64,000 bases of DNA from UBA6059 sp964351595 (GTDB lineage Bacteria > Bacteroidota > Bacteroidia > Cytophagales > Cyclobacteriaceae). Shown here in pieces: positions 1 to 9,104 of this stretch. Both the position numbers and the translations under genes were made by a program. The stretch covers positions 6,499 through 70,498 of the forward strand of contig CAYGOT010000018.1 of NCBI GenBank assembly GCA_964351595.1. The letters are read 5' to 3'. Below the pieces are notes generated by a model. It was given only the letters and a program-made list of their open reading frames with translations, made no database searches and was not told the DNA's origin. The number at the start of each line of letters is the position of its first letter. Positions within the stretch are counted from its first letter, which is position 1.

Positions 1-1222
1 CCGGTAGGAGGTTGTCATGCTCCTGATCCACATAGGCGGTCTCTACCGTAGACCCTACCTGGAATGATCCGGCATCTGGCGATTCCTTACCGGTGATTAG
101 CTTGAAAAGAGTGGTCTTACCAGCTCCGTTGGGTCCGATGACTCCTACAATACCGCCTTGAGGTAGGGCAAAGTCGAGGTTCTCAAAGAGGAGCTTGTCG
201 CCGAAGGCCTTGGAGACACCATGCGCTTCAATCACCTGAGCACCAAGCCTGGGTCCGGGTGGGATATAGAGCTCGAGCTTATTCTCCTTTTCTCTGGATT
301 CTTCGCTCACGAGCTTATCGTAGGCGCTAAGTCTGGCTTTTGCTTTGGCCTGGCGACCTTTGGGTGTCATCCTTATCCAGTCAAGCTCTCGTTGTAAGGT
401 TTTCTGTCTTTTTGATTCTTGTTTTTCTTCTCCCGCCAGTCGCTTTTGTTTTTGGTCTAGCCATGAAGAGTAGTTGCCTTTCCAAGGGATTCCCTCGCCA
501 CGGTCGAGCTCTAGTATCCATCCCGCGACATTATCTAAGAAGTAGCGGTCGTGTGTGACGGCAATCACAGTGCCTGGGTACTGCTGCAGGTGCGCCTCCA
601 GCCAATGTACTGACTCGGCATCAAGGTGGTTGGTAGGCTCATCAAGTAGAAGCACATCTGGCTCTTGAAGTAATAGCCGACATAGCGCCACCCTTCGTTT
701 CTCACCACCTGAGAGAACTTTAATGCTAGCATCCCCGGGAGGAGTGCGTAGAGCGTCCATTGCGCGCTCCAGCTTACTGTCGAGCTCCCAGGCATTGAGC
801 TGATCCAGCTTCTCCTGCACCTCTCCCTGCTTCTCTATGAGCTTTTCCATAGCATCCGGGTTCTCCAGTATTTCGGGCTCTGCAAACTTCAGATTGATCT
901 CTTCGAATTCCTGGAGCAGGTTAACAACCTCTGCCACACCTTCTTTGACCACCTCTAGCACCGTTTTATCGGGATCGAGTTGAGGTTCCTGCTCGAGGAG
1001 GCCCACACTGTAGCCCGGAGAAAAGACCACCTCACCCTGATATTCTTTATCGATACCGGCGATGATCCTCAATAGAGAAGACTTTCCAGAGCCATTAAGT
1101 CCTAGCACGCCAATCTTGGCACCATAGAAAAAGGATAGATAGATTTTATTTAGTACTTGTTTCTTGGGTGGATATACTTTGCCCACACCGGACATGCTGA
1201 AAATGATCTTTTCGTCGCTCAT
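1..1222 (-). CDS. ettA: Energy-dependent translational throttle protein EttA (ABC-F ATPase), 3' end outside window
   Basis: I translated this by hand: 407 codons from ATG at 1222-1220 run off the window start, so roughly the last quarter of an about 555-residue protein is missing. The first ABC domain has Walker A GLNGSGKSS (residues 41-49), signature LSGGEKRR (170-177) and Walker B LLLDEPTNHLD (191-201). A charged helical ABC-F linker follows, then a second Walker A, GPNGAGKTT (363-371). There are no membrane segments. ABC-F proteins of the EttA type bind the ribosomal E site and gate entry into elongation according to ATP/ADP level. The short arm between the domains fits EttA better than a resistance-type ABC-F protein. 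Confidence 0.93.
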   Translation of the reverse strand, partial: MSDEKIIFSMSGVGKVYPPKKQVLNKIYLSFFYGAKIGVLGLNGSGKSSLLRIIAGIDKEYQGEVVFSPGYSVGLLEQEPQLDPDKTVLEVVKEGVAEVVNLLQEFEEINLKFAEPEILENPDAMEKLIEKQGEVQEKLDQLNAWELDSKLERAMDALRTPPGDASIKVLSGGEKRRVALCRLLLQEPDVLLLDEPTNHLDAESVHWLEAHLQQYPGTVIAVTHDRYFLDNVAGWILELDRGEGIPWKGNYSSWLDQKQKRLAGEEKQESKRQKTLQRELDWIRMTPKGRQAKAKARLSAYDKLVSEESREKENKLELYIPPGPRLGAQVIEAHGVSKAFGDKLLFENLDFALPQGGIVGVIGPNGAGKTTLFKLITGKESPDAGSFQVGSTVETAYVDQEHDNLLP

Positions 1223-1416
1223 AGAATCTTGGTGATTAGGCTAGTAAAGATGCATAATTATGAAAATAATATAGGCGGAAGTACGTATGATGTAGAGAGC
1301 TTGGACAAACTTAGGTGATTGTATTGGAGTACTATGTTTATCAGGACAATGCCTGAGTATTTAATCATCAAATTTGTTTATTTGTACTAAGACTGATAAT
1401 TGAAACCACTACTGTT

Positions 1417-2658
1417 TTGGCCAAAAAAGAAATCCCGTTCGGATATATTGAAGATGATAAAATTCATCTTAATGCTTACCTGGATTTCCCGGATAGAGTA
1501 GTTGGTGAGGTCAAGGAGGGTGATGAGGATGCCTCAGTTCAATACTTCATCAACAGGTTTGAACAGTTTCAGGAGAAGGTAAGTGAGCTAGAGCGACTCA
1601 TTGAAGAGTCTGTCAATAAGGGCTCATTCTTAATGAAGCTTAAGCACATGCTTGACTCGGTTGGACAGCATGATGGTTTGGGTGACTATGTGCCCCTCAT
1701 CAAGCGGATGAAGGAGGTAGAAGCCAGTCTCAATGAAATCATATCTCAAAACAGGCAGAGGAATACTGAGATTAAGAGAGCGCTGATGCTCGAACTCGAA
1801 GAAGCTTTGAATGTAGCTGATTGGAAAGCCTCCACTGAGTTAGTGCTCGACATTAAAGGTAGATGGGTAAAAACAGGAAATGCCCTTGAAGAATTTCAGG
1901 AAGGTTTCGAAGAACGTTTTGCGTATTTACTGAATGATTTTTTTGAGCGGAAAAAAGAGTTTTACGAGGAACGTCGAAAACTTATCGACATTAGGGTACA
2001 GAAGTATACTGATCTCATAGATCAAGCCTATCGGTCAAAGCCTGAGGAACTCTCTGCCATTCAAGAGGAATGGAGAGAGGTCGGAAAGATACCTGGGGCA
2101 AAGTTCAAGGAGTTGCAGATGAAATTTAACCGAGCCGTCAAGAAGGCCGGTTACTCAAGAGCTGAGCGCCCCTATGCGTCACCCGAAGAGCAACAGGAGA
2201 ACTACGAACAGAAGCAGGCGATCATAGAACAGTTGAAGGAGTACCATCTGAACGTGACTGATGATACCGCTGATGAGGTAAAGCAGCTTAAATCAAAGTG
2301 GCGTCAAATTGGTAACGTGCCAAGGGAGGTATACCGACCACAACAGGAGGAGTTTAGCACCCTGAGTGACATGCTACTTGAGTTGAGCTTCGTGCAACGG
2401 CTAGCTGCAAATCGGGATGATGGATATGAACAGAAGAACTCAAGGGAGCAGGTGAGGGTGCAGATGAAGTTGTTAAGAGATCTTTTGAGTAGAGATGAGC
2501 GAGAACTACAGACCTATTATGATAATGCAAGTAATTTTCAATCTCAGCGAGGCAACTTTGGCAAGATGGTAGATCAGAAACTGGTTCAGCAAAAACACAA
2601 GGTGCAGGTAAAAAAGAGCCTTTTGCGCAAACTGAAGCTATCTCTCGATACCATCTGA
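1417..2658 (+). CDS. DUF349 domain-containing helical protein
   Basis: The 413-residue protein is almost entirely charged helix and contains repeated DUF349 units of about 65-70 residues. Their marker, a Trp followed by VGK/IGN and a Pro, is seen at EEWREVGKIPG and KWRQIGNVPR. There is no signal peptide or membrane segment. The start is a TTG at 1417; no ATG or GTG lies in frame nearby upstream. Members are common in Bacteroidota next to translation genes, and their molecular role is not established. It stands alone, divergent from ettA. Confidence 0.85.
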   Translation: MAKKEIPFGYIEDDKIHLNAYLDFPDRVVGEVKEGDEDASVQYFINRFEQFQEKVSELERLIEESVNKGSFLMKLKHMLDSVGQHDGLGDYVPLIKRMKEVEASLNEIISQNRQRNTEIKRALMLELEEALNVADWKASTELVLDIKGRWVKTGNALEEFQEGFEERFAYLLNDFFERKKEFYEERRKLIDIRVQKYTDLIDQAYRSKPEELSAIQEEWREVGKIPGAKFKELQMKFNRAVKKAGYSRAERPYASPEEQQENYEQKQAIIEQLKEYHLNVTDDTADEVKQLKSKWRQIGNVPREVYRPQQEEFSTLSDMLLELSFVQRLAANRDDGYEQKNSREQVRVQMKLLRDLLSRDERELQTYYDNASNFQSQRGNFGKMVDQKLVQQKHKVQVKKSLLRKLKLSLDTI

Positions 2659-2754
2659 TTTTTTTGAAACATTTGAGTGTGATCTTCTGTATTACCTCAT
2701 ACGCGACACTCTTGCTAACATATTGGGTGTTAGCGAAATTAAGCTGGAATGGAC

Positions 2755-2784
2755 TTTGAAATCATAATTTTAAATCTATTTTTG
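2755..2784 (+). promoter_or_regulatory. Bacteroidota-type promoter for the DUF2795 gene
   Basis: TTTG at 2755-2758 and TATTTTTG at 2777-2784 are separated by 18 bases. They match the Bacteroidota primary sigma consensus TTTG / TAnnTTTG. Transcription would start near 2790, about 25 bases before the ATG at 2816. Confidence 0.6.
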
Positions 2785-2815
2785 CGCAAAATTTAGAACG
2801 GCAAATAAGTAGAAT

Positions 2816-3037
2816 ATGTATTGGACATTAGAATTGGCTTCTTACCTCGAAGACGCTCCCTGGCCGGCAGCTAAAGATGAATTAATTGATTTTTCTATCA
2901 GGTCTGGCGCACCACTCGAGGTGGTCGAAAACCTCCAGGAGCTTGAGGATGACGGACAGCCTTATGAGAGTATTGAGGAGATTTGGCCGGATTATCCAAC
3001 CAAAGAAGATTTCTTTTTTAACGAGGACGAGTATTAG
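2816..3037 (+). CDS. DUF2795 domain-containing small protein
   Basis: This 73-residue acidic protein starts MYWTLELASYLED and ends in the acidic motif FFFNEDEY. It closely fits the very conserved Bacteroidota DUF2795 small protein, including the APLEVVENLQELED core. It is cytoplasmic with no membrane segment. The function is unknown. It has its own promoter-like sequence and converges on ispD. Confidence 0.85.
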   Translation: MYWTLELASYLEDAPWPAAKDELIDFSIRSGAPLEVVENLQELEDDGQPYESIEEIWPDYPTKEDFFFNEDEY

Positions 3038-3055
3038 CGATTGAGCTATTTCGTA

Positions 3056-3745
3056 CTATTGATTCGCTTGGGCGAGAAATGCTTCCGCCCATATTAAGTC
3101 GTCAGGAGTCGTTATCTTGATATTTCTGTAATCCCCCTCATAGAGATGAATCTGGCCTCCGTTAGCTTCTAGCACAGAGGCGTCATCAGTAAAATTTTCC
3201 TTTTCTTCTTGTTTGAATGCTGATTTGATTTCAGCTATAGCAAATGTTTGTGGAGTCTGGATGAGCTTATAATCTGTCCGCGGTACATGCAGACTTGATT
3301 CTCCGGTTGTTTTGCGAATTGATTCTTTCAGAGCAACAGCAGCGATAGCATTGCCATGCTTTGACGCCATGTCGAAGGATCTCCCTATCATTTCCGAGCT
3401 TACAAATGGGCGAACCCCATCGTGGATGGCCACTAGTCCCTCAGAATCATCCGGAACAGCTCCCAACCCGTTCTTTACCGATGAAAACCTGCTATTCCCA
3501 CCTTTTACTATCTGATGAGTGACATCAAAGGAATGCTCGTTTACGAGATTTTCCCAAAAGGTCTGTTCAGTGGCTGGTAGAACTAATATGATTTTGAGCT
3601 GAGCATCATATCGCCTGAAAGCGTCAAGCGTATGCATCAGAATAGGCTTTCCACCTATCTTGATGAACTGCTTAGGAGTAGCAGAAGACATGCGACTTCC
3701 AGAGCCGCCAGCTACGATGATTGAGAATTTTTCCTGCTTATTCAT
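3056..3745 (-). CDS. ispD: 2-C-methyl-D-erythritol 4-phosphate cytidylyltransferase
   Basis: At 229 residues it has the normal IspD length. The CTP-binding loop AGGSGSRM lies near the N-terminus, followed by PKQFIKIGGKPIL, IHDGVRPFV and TDDASVLE, all standard for the family. The enzyme transfers CMP to MEP in the non-mevalonate isoprenoid pathway. It follows queA by 23 bases on the same strand and is probably cotranscribed with it. Confidence 0.95.
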   Translation of the reverse strand: MNKQEKFSIIVAGGSGSRMSSATPKQFIKIGGKPILMHTLDAFRRYDAQLKIILVLPATEQTFWENLVNEHSFDVTHQIVKGGNSRFSSVKNGLGAVPDDSEGLVAIHDGVRPFVSSEMIGRSFDMASKHGNAIAAVALKESIRKTTGESSLHVPRTDYKLIQTPQTFAIAEIKSAFKQEEKENFTDDASVLEANGGQIHLYEGDYRNIKITTPDDLIWAEAFLAQANQ

Positions 3746-3768
3746 TTGCAGGGTGGCTTGATCTGTAT

Positions 3769-4815
3769 CTAGATGATGAGCATTGCATCACCATAGCTGA
3801 AAAACCTGTATTTTTCTTTTATGGCCAACTGATAAGCATCCATCATGAGATCATACCCACCAAATGCACTGGCCATCATTAGTAGAGTTGACTCTGGCAT
3901 ATGGAAGTTAGTAAGAAGCCCTCCACAGATTTTAAACTCGAACGGAGGAAATATGAACTTATCAGTCCACCCGCTACTTGCTTTAAGTTGACCTCCCGCT
4001 GACACAGATGTCTCGAGCGTTCTCATTACGGTAGTGCCTACTGCAATGACCCGCTTCTTTTCAGCCATAGTTCGATTTACGATATCGGCGGTTTTTTCCG
4101 GCACATCGTAGTTTTCAGAATCCATCTTGTGCTTCGTAAGATCTTCTACATCCACAGGTCTGAAAGTACCAAGACCAACGTGCAAGGTGATGGGTTCGAT
4201 ATTAGCACCGATGATCTCTAGTCGCTTCAACACTGATTTTGTGAAGTGCAGGCCAGCTGTTGGCGCTGCCACAGCACCCACATGCTCAGCATAGATCGTC
4301 TGGAATCTTTCTCGATCTTCCGGCTCGGCGTTTCTTTGAATATTTTTTGGTAAAGGTGTCTCGCCTAGTGTGTCTACTGACTTGTAGAACTCCTCGTCTG
4401 TACCATCATAAAGGAAACGAATGGTACGTCCTCTGGAAGTAGTATTGTCAATCACCTCCGCGACCAGCTCGCCATCTCCAAAGTACAGTTTGTTACCAAC
4501 TCGTATTTTTCGAGCAGGATCCACAAGCACATCCCAAAGATGCATTTCTCTATTTAGCTCCCTCAGAAGAAAAACTTCGATTTTTGCACCTGTCTTCTCC
4601 TTATTACCGTACAGTCTAGCAGGAAAAACTTTGGTATTATTAATTACCATCGTATCTCCCTCATTGAAATATTCGATAACATCTTTGAATACCTTGTGCT
4701 CAATCTTGCCGGTATCCTTATGAATAACCATCAAACGCGACTCGTCTCGGTTTTCCGAAGGGTAAAGAGCAACACGATCTGGAGGTAATTCGAACTTAAA
4801 GGCGGATAACTTCAT
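3769..4815 (-). CDS. queA: S-adenosylmethionine:tRNA ribosyltransferase-isomerase
   Basis: This 348-residue protein has full QueA length and its conserved blocks: YPSENRDESRLMVI near the start, VINNTKVFPARL, APTAGLHFT and LHVGLGTFRPV. QueA transfers the ribosyl part of SAM to preQ1 in tRNA, making epoxyqueuosine. It starts at ATG 4815, behind a TACTTTTG promoter element, and leads a queA-ispD pair. Confidence 0.96.
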   Translation of the reverse strand: MKLSAFKFELPPDRVALYPSENRDESRLMVIHKDTGKIEHKVFKDVIEYFNEGDTMVINNTKVFPARLYGNKEKTGAKIEVFLLRELNREMHLWDVLVDPARKIRVGNKLYFGDGELVAEVIDNTTSRGRTIRFLYDGTDEEFYKSVDTLGETPLPKNIQRNAEPEDRERFQTIYAEHVGAVAAPTAGLHFTKSVLKRLEIIGANIEPITLHVGLGTFRPVDVEDLTKHKMDSENYDVPEKTADIVNRTMAEKKRVIAVGTTVMRTLETSVSAGGQLKASSGWTDKFIFPPFEFKICGGLLTNFHMPESTLLMMASAFGGYDLMMDAYQLAIKEKYRFFSYGDAMLII

Positions 4816-4856
4816 ATTTAATGCTGCGGTATTAAATAGCTAAATAAATGAGGACG

Positions 4857-4864
4857 CAAAAGTA
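4857..4864 (-). promoter_or_regulatory. -7 promoter element for queA-ispD
   Basis: TACTTTTG on the minus strand matches TAnnTTTG and lies 42 bases before the queA ATG. I could not see a convincing -33 TTTG. Confidence 0.45.
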
Positions 4865-4907
4865 GTAAAAGTTTGTTTAACTGTTTTGGGATGATCATAT
4901 TTAATTC

Positions 4908-6167
4908 ATGAAGCTGGCACTTGTCCTACGGCTCATCGGAGAGAGCTTCTTATTCGCCATAAGTGCATTAAGAACCAACCTGTTGCGTACAGTATTATCT
5001 CTTCTGGGAGTAACCGTCGGTATTTTTGCCATTATAGCCGTGTTTACCCTGGTTGACTCTCTTGAAACCAAGCTTAAAAGCAGTTTTGATTTCTTGGGCA
5101 CCAACAACATCAACGTTGAGAAGTGGCCGTACGGATTTAATGGGCCCTACCCCTGGTGGAAATACTTAAATCGACCGCAACCCACCTACGATGAATTTAA
5201 GTTTTTAGAGGACAATGTGAAGAATGCGCAGGGGATAACTGTCCTTTCCAGACGCTCGCGTTCCACAATCAAATATGATAACAGCAGTAGCACAGATGTA
5301 GATTTGGTCGGTGCTTCCTATGGTTATGTCGATGTGGTCGATGTACCAGTTGAATCAGGAAGGTATTTTACCATACAGGAGTCAGCTAATGGTAATAACG
5401 TTGCTATTATTGGTTCAAGGGTCGCTGCTGATCTATTCCCATTTGGACAAACTGCTTTGGGAAAAAGGATCAAGGTCAAAGGGATTAAGTACACGGTCAT
5501 AGGTGTGATGGAAGAGGAGGGAGAAGGCTTCTTGGGTCTGCCTAGCAATGATGACAAAGTATTGGTACCGTATCAAAGCTTTCGGAAGCTCTATTACGCC
5601 GGAAGGTTTAGAGGGTTGTCGACAACTATTTCATTGAAGGGGATGGATAGTGACGATGGTCTGATTGATCTTGAGAATGAGTTGAGAGGACTAATGCGAA
5701 GAAAGCGTGGATTGAAGCCTCTGGAAGATGATAGCTTTGCTCTAAATCGCCCAGAGGCCATCGCTGGTTTTATTGGAGCTACCTTCGACGTTATCACCAT
5801 AGCGGGTTGGGTCATCGGTAGCTTTTCGATTCTGGTAGGAGGATTCGGCATAGCCAATATCATGTTCGTATCTGTAAAAGAGCGAACCCCGATTATTGGA
5901 ATCCAAAAGTCACTAGGTGCCAAGAATTATTTCATTCTGCTCCAATTCCTTTTCGAAGCAGTTTTCTTAAGCGCCATTGGCGGACTTTTTGGACTCTTAT
6001 TGGTCTTCTTATTGACCTATGTCCCTATAGGATCGCTGGAGCTATCACTTACATTTTCCAACGCCCTGTTGGGTGTGGCGGTCTCGATAATCATAGGAGT
6101 GATATCAGGGATTGTGCCTGCCGGTATGGCCGCCAAGCTTGATCCGGTGATAGCAATTCGATCCTAA
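4908..6167 (+). CDS. ABC transporter permease, MacB/FtsX type
   Basis: The 419-residue protein has one N-terminal membrane helix (about residues 15-45, LRTNLLRTVLSLLGVTVG), a large periplasmic MacB-type domain, and three C-terminal helices of the FtsX domain (about 285-410). It contains the typical FtsX sequences VKERTPIIGIQKSLGA and GIVPAGMAAKLDPV. Such permeases do mechanotransmission or export with a cytoplasmic ATPase. No ATPase gene is adjacent, so the partner and substrate are unknown. Confidence 0.88.
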   Translation: MKLALVLRLIGESFLFAISALRTNLLRTVLSLLGVTVGIFAIIAVFTLVDSLETKLKSSFDFLGTNNINVEKWPYGFNGPYPWWKYLNRPQPTYDEFKFLEDNVKNAQGITVLSRRSRSTIKYDNSSSTDVDLVGASYGYVDVVDVPVESGRYFTIQESANGNNVAIIGSRVAADLFPFGQTALGKRIKVKGIKYTVIGVMEEEGEGFLGLPSNDDKVLVPYQSFRKLYYAGRFRGLSTTISLKGMDSDDGLIDLENELRGLMRRKRGLKPLEDDSFALNRPEAIAGFIGATFDVITIAGWVIGSFSILVGGFGIANIMFVSVKERTPIIGIQKSLGAKNYFILLQFLFEAVFLSAIGGLFGLLLVFLLTYVPIGSLELSLTFSNALLGVAVSIIIGVISGIVPAGMAAKLDPVIAIRS

Positions 6168-6179
6168 GACTGTCTCTGT

Positions 6180-7211
6180 CTACTTATCAGCTTTTTCTGC
6201 AGTTTCTTCAGGGACGTCTCCGTTGATGATTTGCTTGATTTTGCCTTCTACCTCTTCCATCAATTCTGGGTTGTCTAGCAGCAGTTGCTTAACAGAATCC
6301 CGTCCTTGTCCCAGTTTGTTGTCCATATAAGAGAACCATGAGCCGGCTTTCTTTATCACGTTTAGTTCAACGCCCAGATCAATGATCTCTCCGACTTTTG
6401 ATATACCTGCACCATACATGATGTCAAACTCGACAACTTTGAAAGGTGGCGCTACCTTATTCTTTACGACTTTCACCCTGGTGCGATTACCAAGAATACT
6501 ATCAGCATTTTCCTTGATTTGGCCAATACGGCGAATGTCGAGTCGAACCGAAGCATAAAACTTGAGCGCATTACCACCTGTGGTAGTTTCTGGATTGCCA
6601 AACATCACACCGATCTTTTCTCGAAGCTGGTTAATGAATATACAAGCGCACCCGGTTTTGTTAATCGCACCTGTCAGTTTTCTAAGTGCTTGCGACATCA
6701 GCCTTGCTTGAAGACCCATTTTGCTATCACCCATCTCACCCTCGAGTTCAGCTTTAGGTACCAAAGCGGCTACTGAGTCAATCACGATGATATCTATTGC
6801 ACCAGAGCGAATTAGATGCTCAGCGATTTCCAAAGCTTGTTCACCATTATCAGGTTGAGAAATCAGCAAATTTTCAGTGTCAATACCCAGCTTTTCCGCA
6901 TAGAGCTTATCAAAAGCGTGCTCAGCATCAATAAATGCTGCTAACCCTCCGGCTTTTTGAGCTTCCGCAATACAATGCATGGAGAGGGTGGTTTTACCAG
7001 AAGACTCTGGGCCATAGATCTCAACAACTCGACCCCTGGGAATACCACCGATACCTAGCGCAATGTCTAAGCCTAATGAGCCGGTAGAAATGGCTGGAAT
7101 ATCCAACACTTTTTCGTCACTAAGCTTCATCACTGCCCCTTTTCCGTAGGTCTTCTCAAGCTTATCTATGGTTAACTGTAGTGCTTTTAATTTTTCTGAT
7201 TGTTCGCTCAT
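6180..7211 (-). CDS. recA: Recombinase RecA
   Basis: The protein is 343 residues, full length. Walker A GPESSGKT is at residues 67-74. The DNA-binding L2 region GNPETTTGGNALKFYAS and the central IFINQLREKIGVMFG are intact, and the acidic C-terminal tail is present. RecA forms the ATP-dependent strand-exchange filament and is the SOS coprotease. A perfect inverted repeat sits about 50 bases upstream of the start codon. Confidence 0.98.
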   Translation of the reverse strand: MSEQSEKLKALQLTIDKLEKTYGKGAVMKLSDEKVLDIPAISTGSLGLDIALGIGGIPRGRVVEIYGPESSGKTTLSMHCIAEAQKAGGLAAFIDAEHAFDKLYAEKLGIDTENLLISQPDNGEQALEIAEHLIRSGAIDIIVIDSVAALVPKAELEGEMGDSKMGLQARLMSQALRKLTGAINKTGCACIFINQLREKIGVMFGNPETTTGGNALKFYASVRLDIRRIGQIKENADSILGNRTRVKVVKNKVAPPFKVVEFDIMYGAGISKVGEIIDLGVELNVIKKAGSWFSYMDNKLGQGRDSVKQLLLDNPELMEEVEGKIKQIINGDVPEETAEKADK

Positions 7212-7260
7212 GGCAGGGTCTATTTAACTAACAGTGGTGATTAATTCATACTAGCGCAAT

Positions 7261-7281
7261 TATCAACAATTCCTGTTGATA
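7261..7281 (-). promoter_or_regulatory. Perfect inverted repeat upstream of recA
   Basis: TATCAACA, five bases, then TGTTGATA lies in the recA 5' region. A weak promoter-like sequence (TACTATTTG, near 7298) lies just upstream of it, so the repeat would fall in the initially transcribed region. It could be a repressor operator or an mRNA hairpin. No protein can be assigned. Confidence 0.4.
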
Positions 7282-7470
7282 TTACTAAGGTATATAGCAA
7301 ATAGTAGAAAAGACTAATAATATTAGTACAACTTTCATCTTTGCTAAGTAACTGGAAGAATAGTTCTCATTTCCAGCTAGCAAATATGAAGCGTAGTTTA
7401 CGTTGATATTATTGCCCTACTTGTTTCAGATGGGTTTGTTGATGGACAGCTGCGCTATTAAGTAAGCTGT

Positions 7471-7917
7471 CTAAACCGATTTCGGAGGCACGTCACTCTG
7501 CTCAGTTGATGAAGTGGAGTTTAAACTAATTTTATTGACAATTTGGTCATCAAGTAGGCTGTAAAAAATATAGATAGCGAACCCAGTACCGAGTGGAAAC
7601 TGAAAAAGAAATAGAACCGCTGAAAATAAAGCAGCTATTCTTGCCCATTGCTTTTGTGATAACAGACCCACTCCAATCACTATGTCTATCAACCCAATGA
7701 TCATATAAAAGCTAGGAATCAAATAGAGTAAACCGAAAGGTGGATGGTTTAAGGTGAAGATGCCAAATTCATAATTCCAACCTTCGAAATGATTTTCCAG
7801 AAAGCCTTCACTGAGCTGTATGAAATTGAATGAAAATGAAGTGATGACTAGCACTAGAATGCCCAGAACTAGAAATATTTTACCGATAATCCTAGTGTGT
7901 CTTGCTTTCTGATCCAT
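7471..7917 (-). CDS. Small integral membrane protein, unknown function
   Basis: This 148-residue protein has four hydrophobic segments (about residues 10-30, 55-85, 87-107 and 110-125) and a polar C-terminal tail. I do not recognise the family. It is flanked by recA and, divergently, by the peptidase at 8020. No catalytic motif is visible. Confidence 0.6.
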   Translation of the reverse strand: MDQKARHTRIIGKIFLVLGILVLVITSFSFNFIQLSEGFLENHFEGWNYEFGIFTLNHPPFGLLYLIPSFYMIIGLIDIVIGVGLLSQKQWARIAALFSAVLFLFQFPLGTGFAIYIFYSLLDDQIVNKISLNSTSSTEQSDVPPKSV

Positions 7918-8019
7918 GGTATCGAGGTTTTTGTGTATTGTATAGTACTATGTAATACACGTAAGTATACGAAACTTTTTTAATGTAGTTGTAGATTAAG
8001 TATATCAAAGGGTAAAGGA

Positions 8020-9048
8020 TTGAAGAGGAAATGGAAAGTGGTGCTCGTATTTGCGGTCGCTGTAGTAGCACTTGTTGTCATCTATGCGGATCTGCTGGAG
8101 TATGGGATAGGGCAGGCCAGAGGTCAGCTGAGGGTGATTATGGATGCCCAACCGATAGAGGTTTATTTGAATGATCCCGATTTTCCTGACTCCTTGAAAG
8201 CAAAGGTCAGGATCATTGAAGAAGTGAAGGCCTTTGCTATTGAGGAGCTGGGCCTCAATAGGTCTGATAATTATACTTCGATATACGATCAGGAGGGCAG
8301 GGAGATACTCTGGAATGTTTCCGCGGCGGATGAATTTGAGCTGAAGCCTTTCGAGTGGTCATTTCCGATAGTGGGTACCTTTAGCTATAAGGGTTTCTTC
8401 GAAAAGGACAAAGCCATTGCTGAAAGAGCAAGACTAGATTCATTAGGGTACGATACCAACATTCGAAATGTCAATGCCTGGTCTACCCTTGGTTGGTTCA
8501 GAGACCCGATCCTTTCCAATATGCTCTATCGTAGTGAAGGGCAGCTGGCCGAGCTGATCATTCATGAGCTGACCCATGCCACGGTGTTCGTCACTGATAG
8601 CCTGACTTTCAATGAAAATCTAGCCTCTTTTGTTGGCAGCATTGGGGCTGAAGCCTACCTAAAGAAAAAGTATGGCGTCAATTCTGAGGAGCTAAGGCTC
8701 TATAAAGCTTCTGAAAATGATTATGAAATGTACCTCTCTCATATGATCAGAGGATCCAAAGAGCTGGAACAGTTGTATCGAGCTACGGAAGGGATGGATG
8801 TCGAAAATAGGCGGAGGCTTAAGCAGGAAAAAATAAGGGAGATCGTCCATACCTTAGACACAGTGAGTTTCTATCAACCTCAACGATTTCTTAGAGTTTT
8901 TCAAGACCGACTTCCCAACAACGCCAACTTAATGTCATATCTACGTTACCACTCTCAGCGAGATTTGTTGGCAGATCAATATTTAGATAATTTTGAAGGA
9001 GATATTAAGGCATACATTTTGTACCTCAAGGAAAAATATGGTGTTTGA
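8020..9048 (+). CDS. Predicted aminopeptidase, PF10023-like zinc metallopeptidase
   Basis: The 342-residue protein has an N-terminal membrane anchor (about residues 5-25) and the zinc motif HELTH at residues 182-186, followed by a conserved NENLASFVG segment holding a likely third ligand. This pattern fits the putative aminopeptidase family PF10023 (COG4324). The substrate is unknown, and the catalytic domain would lie outside the cytoplasmic membrane. The start is TTG at 8020. Confidence 0.75.
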   Translation: MKRKWKVVLVFAVAVVALVVIYADLLEYGIGQARGQLRVIMDAQPIEVYLNDPDFPDSLKAKVRIIEEVKAFAIEELGLNRSDNYTSIYDQEGREILWNVSAADEFELKPFEWSFPIVGTFSYKGFFEKDKAIAERARLDSLGYDTNIRNVNAWSTLGWFRDPILSNMLYRSEGQLAELIIHELTHATVFVTDSLTFNENLASFVGSIGAEAYLKKKYGVNSEELRLYKASENDYEMYLSHMIRGSKELEQLYRATEGMDVENRRRLKQEKIREIVHTLDTVSFYQPQRFLRVFQDRLPNNANLMSYLRYHSQRDLLADQYLDNFEGDIKAYILYLKEKYGV

Positions 9049-9104
9049 TGATTATCGATAACCTCATCTGCCAGATTTACGATTAAAGCAAAGAGTACAC
9101 AGCC

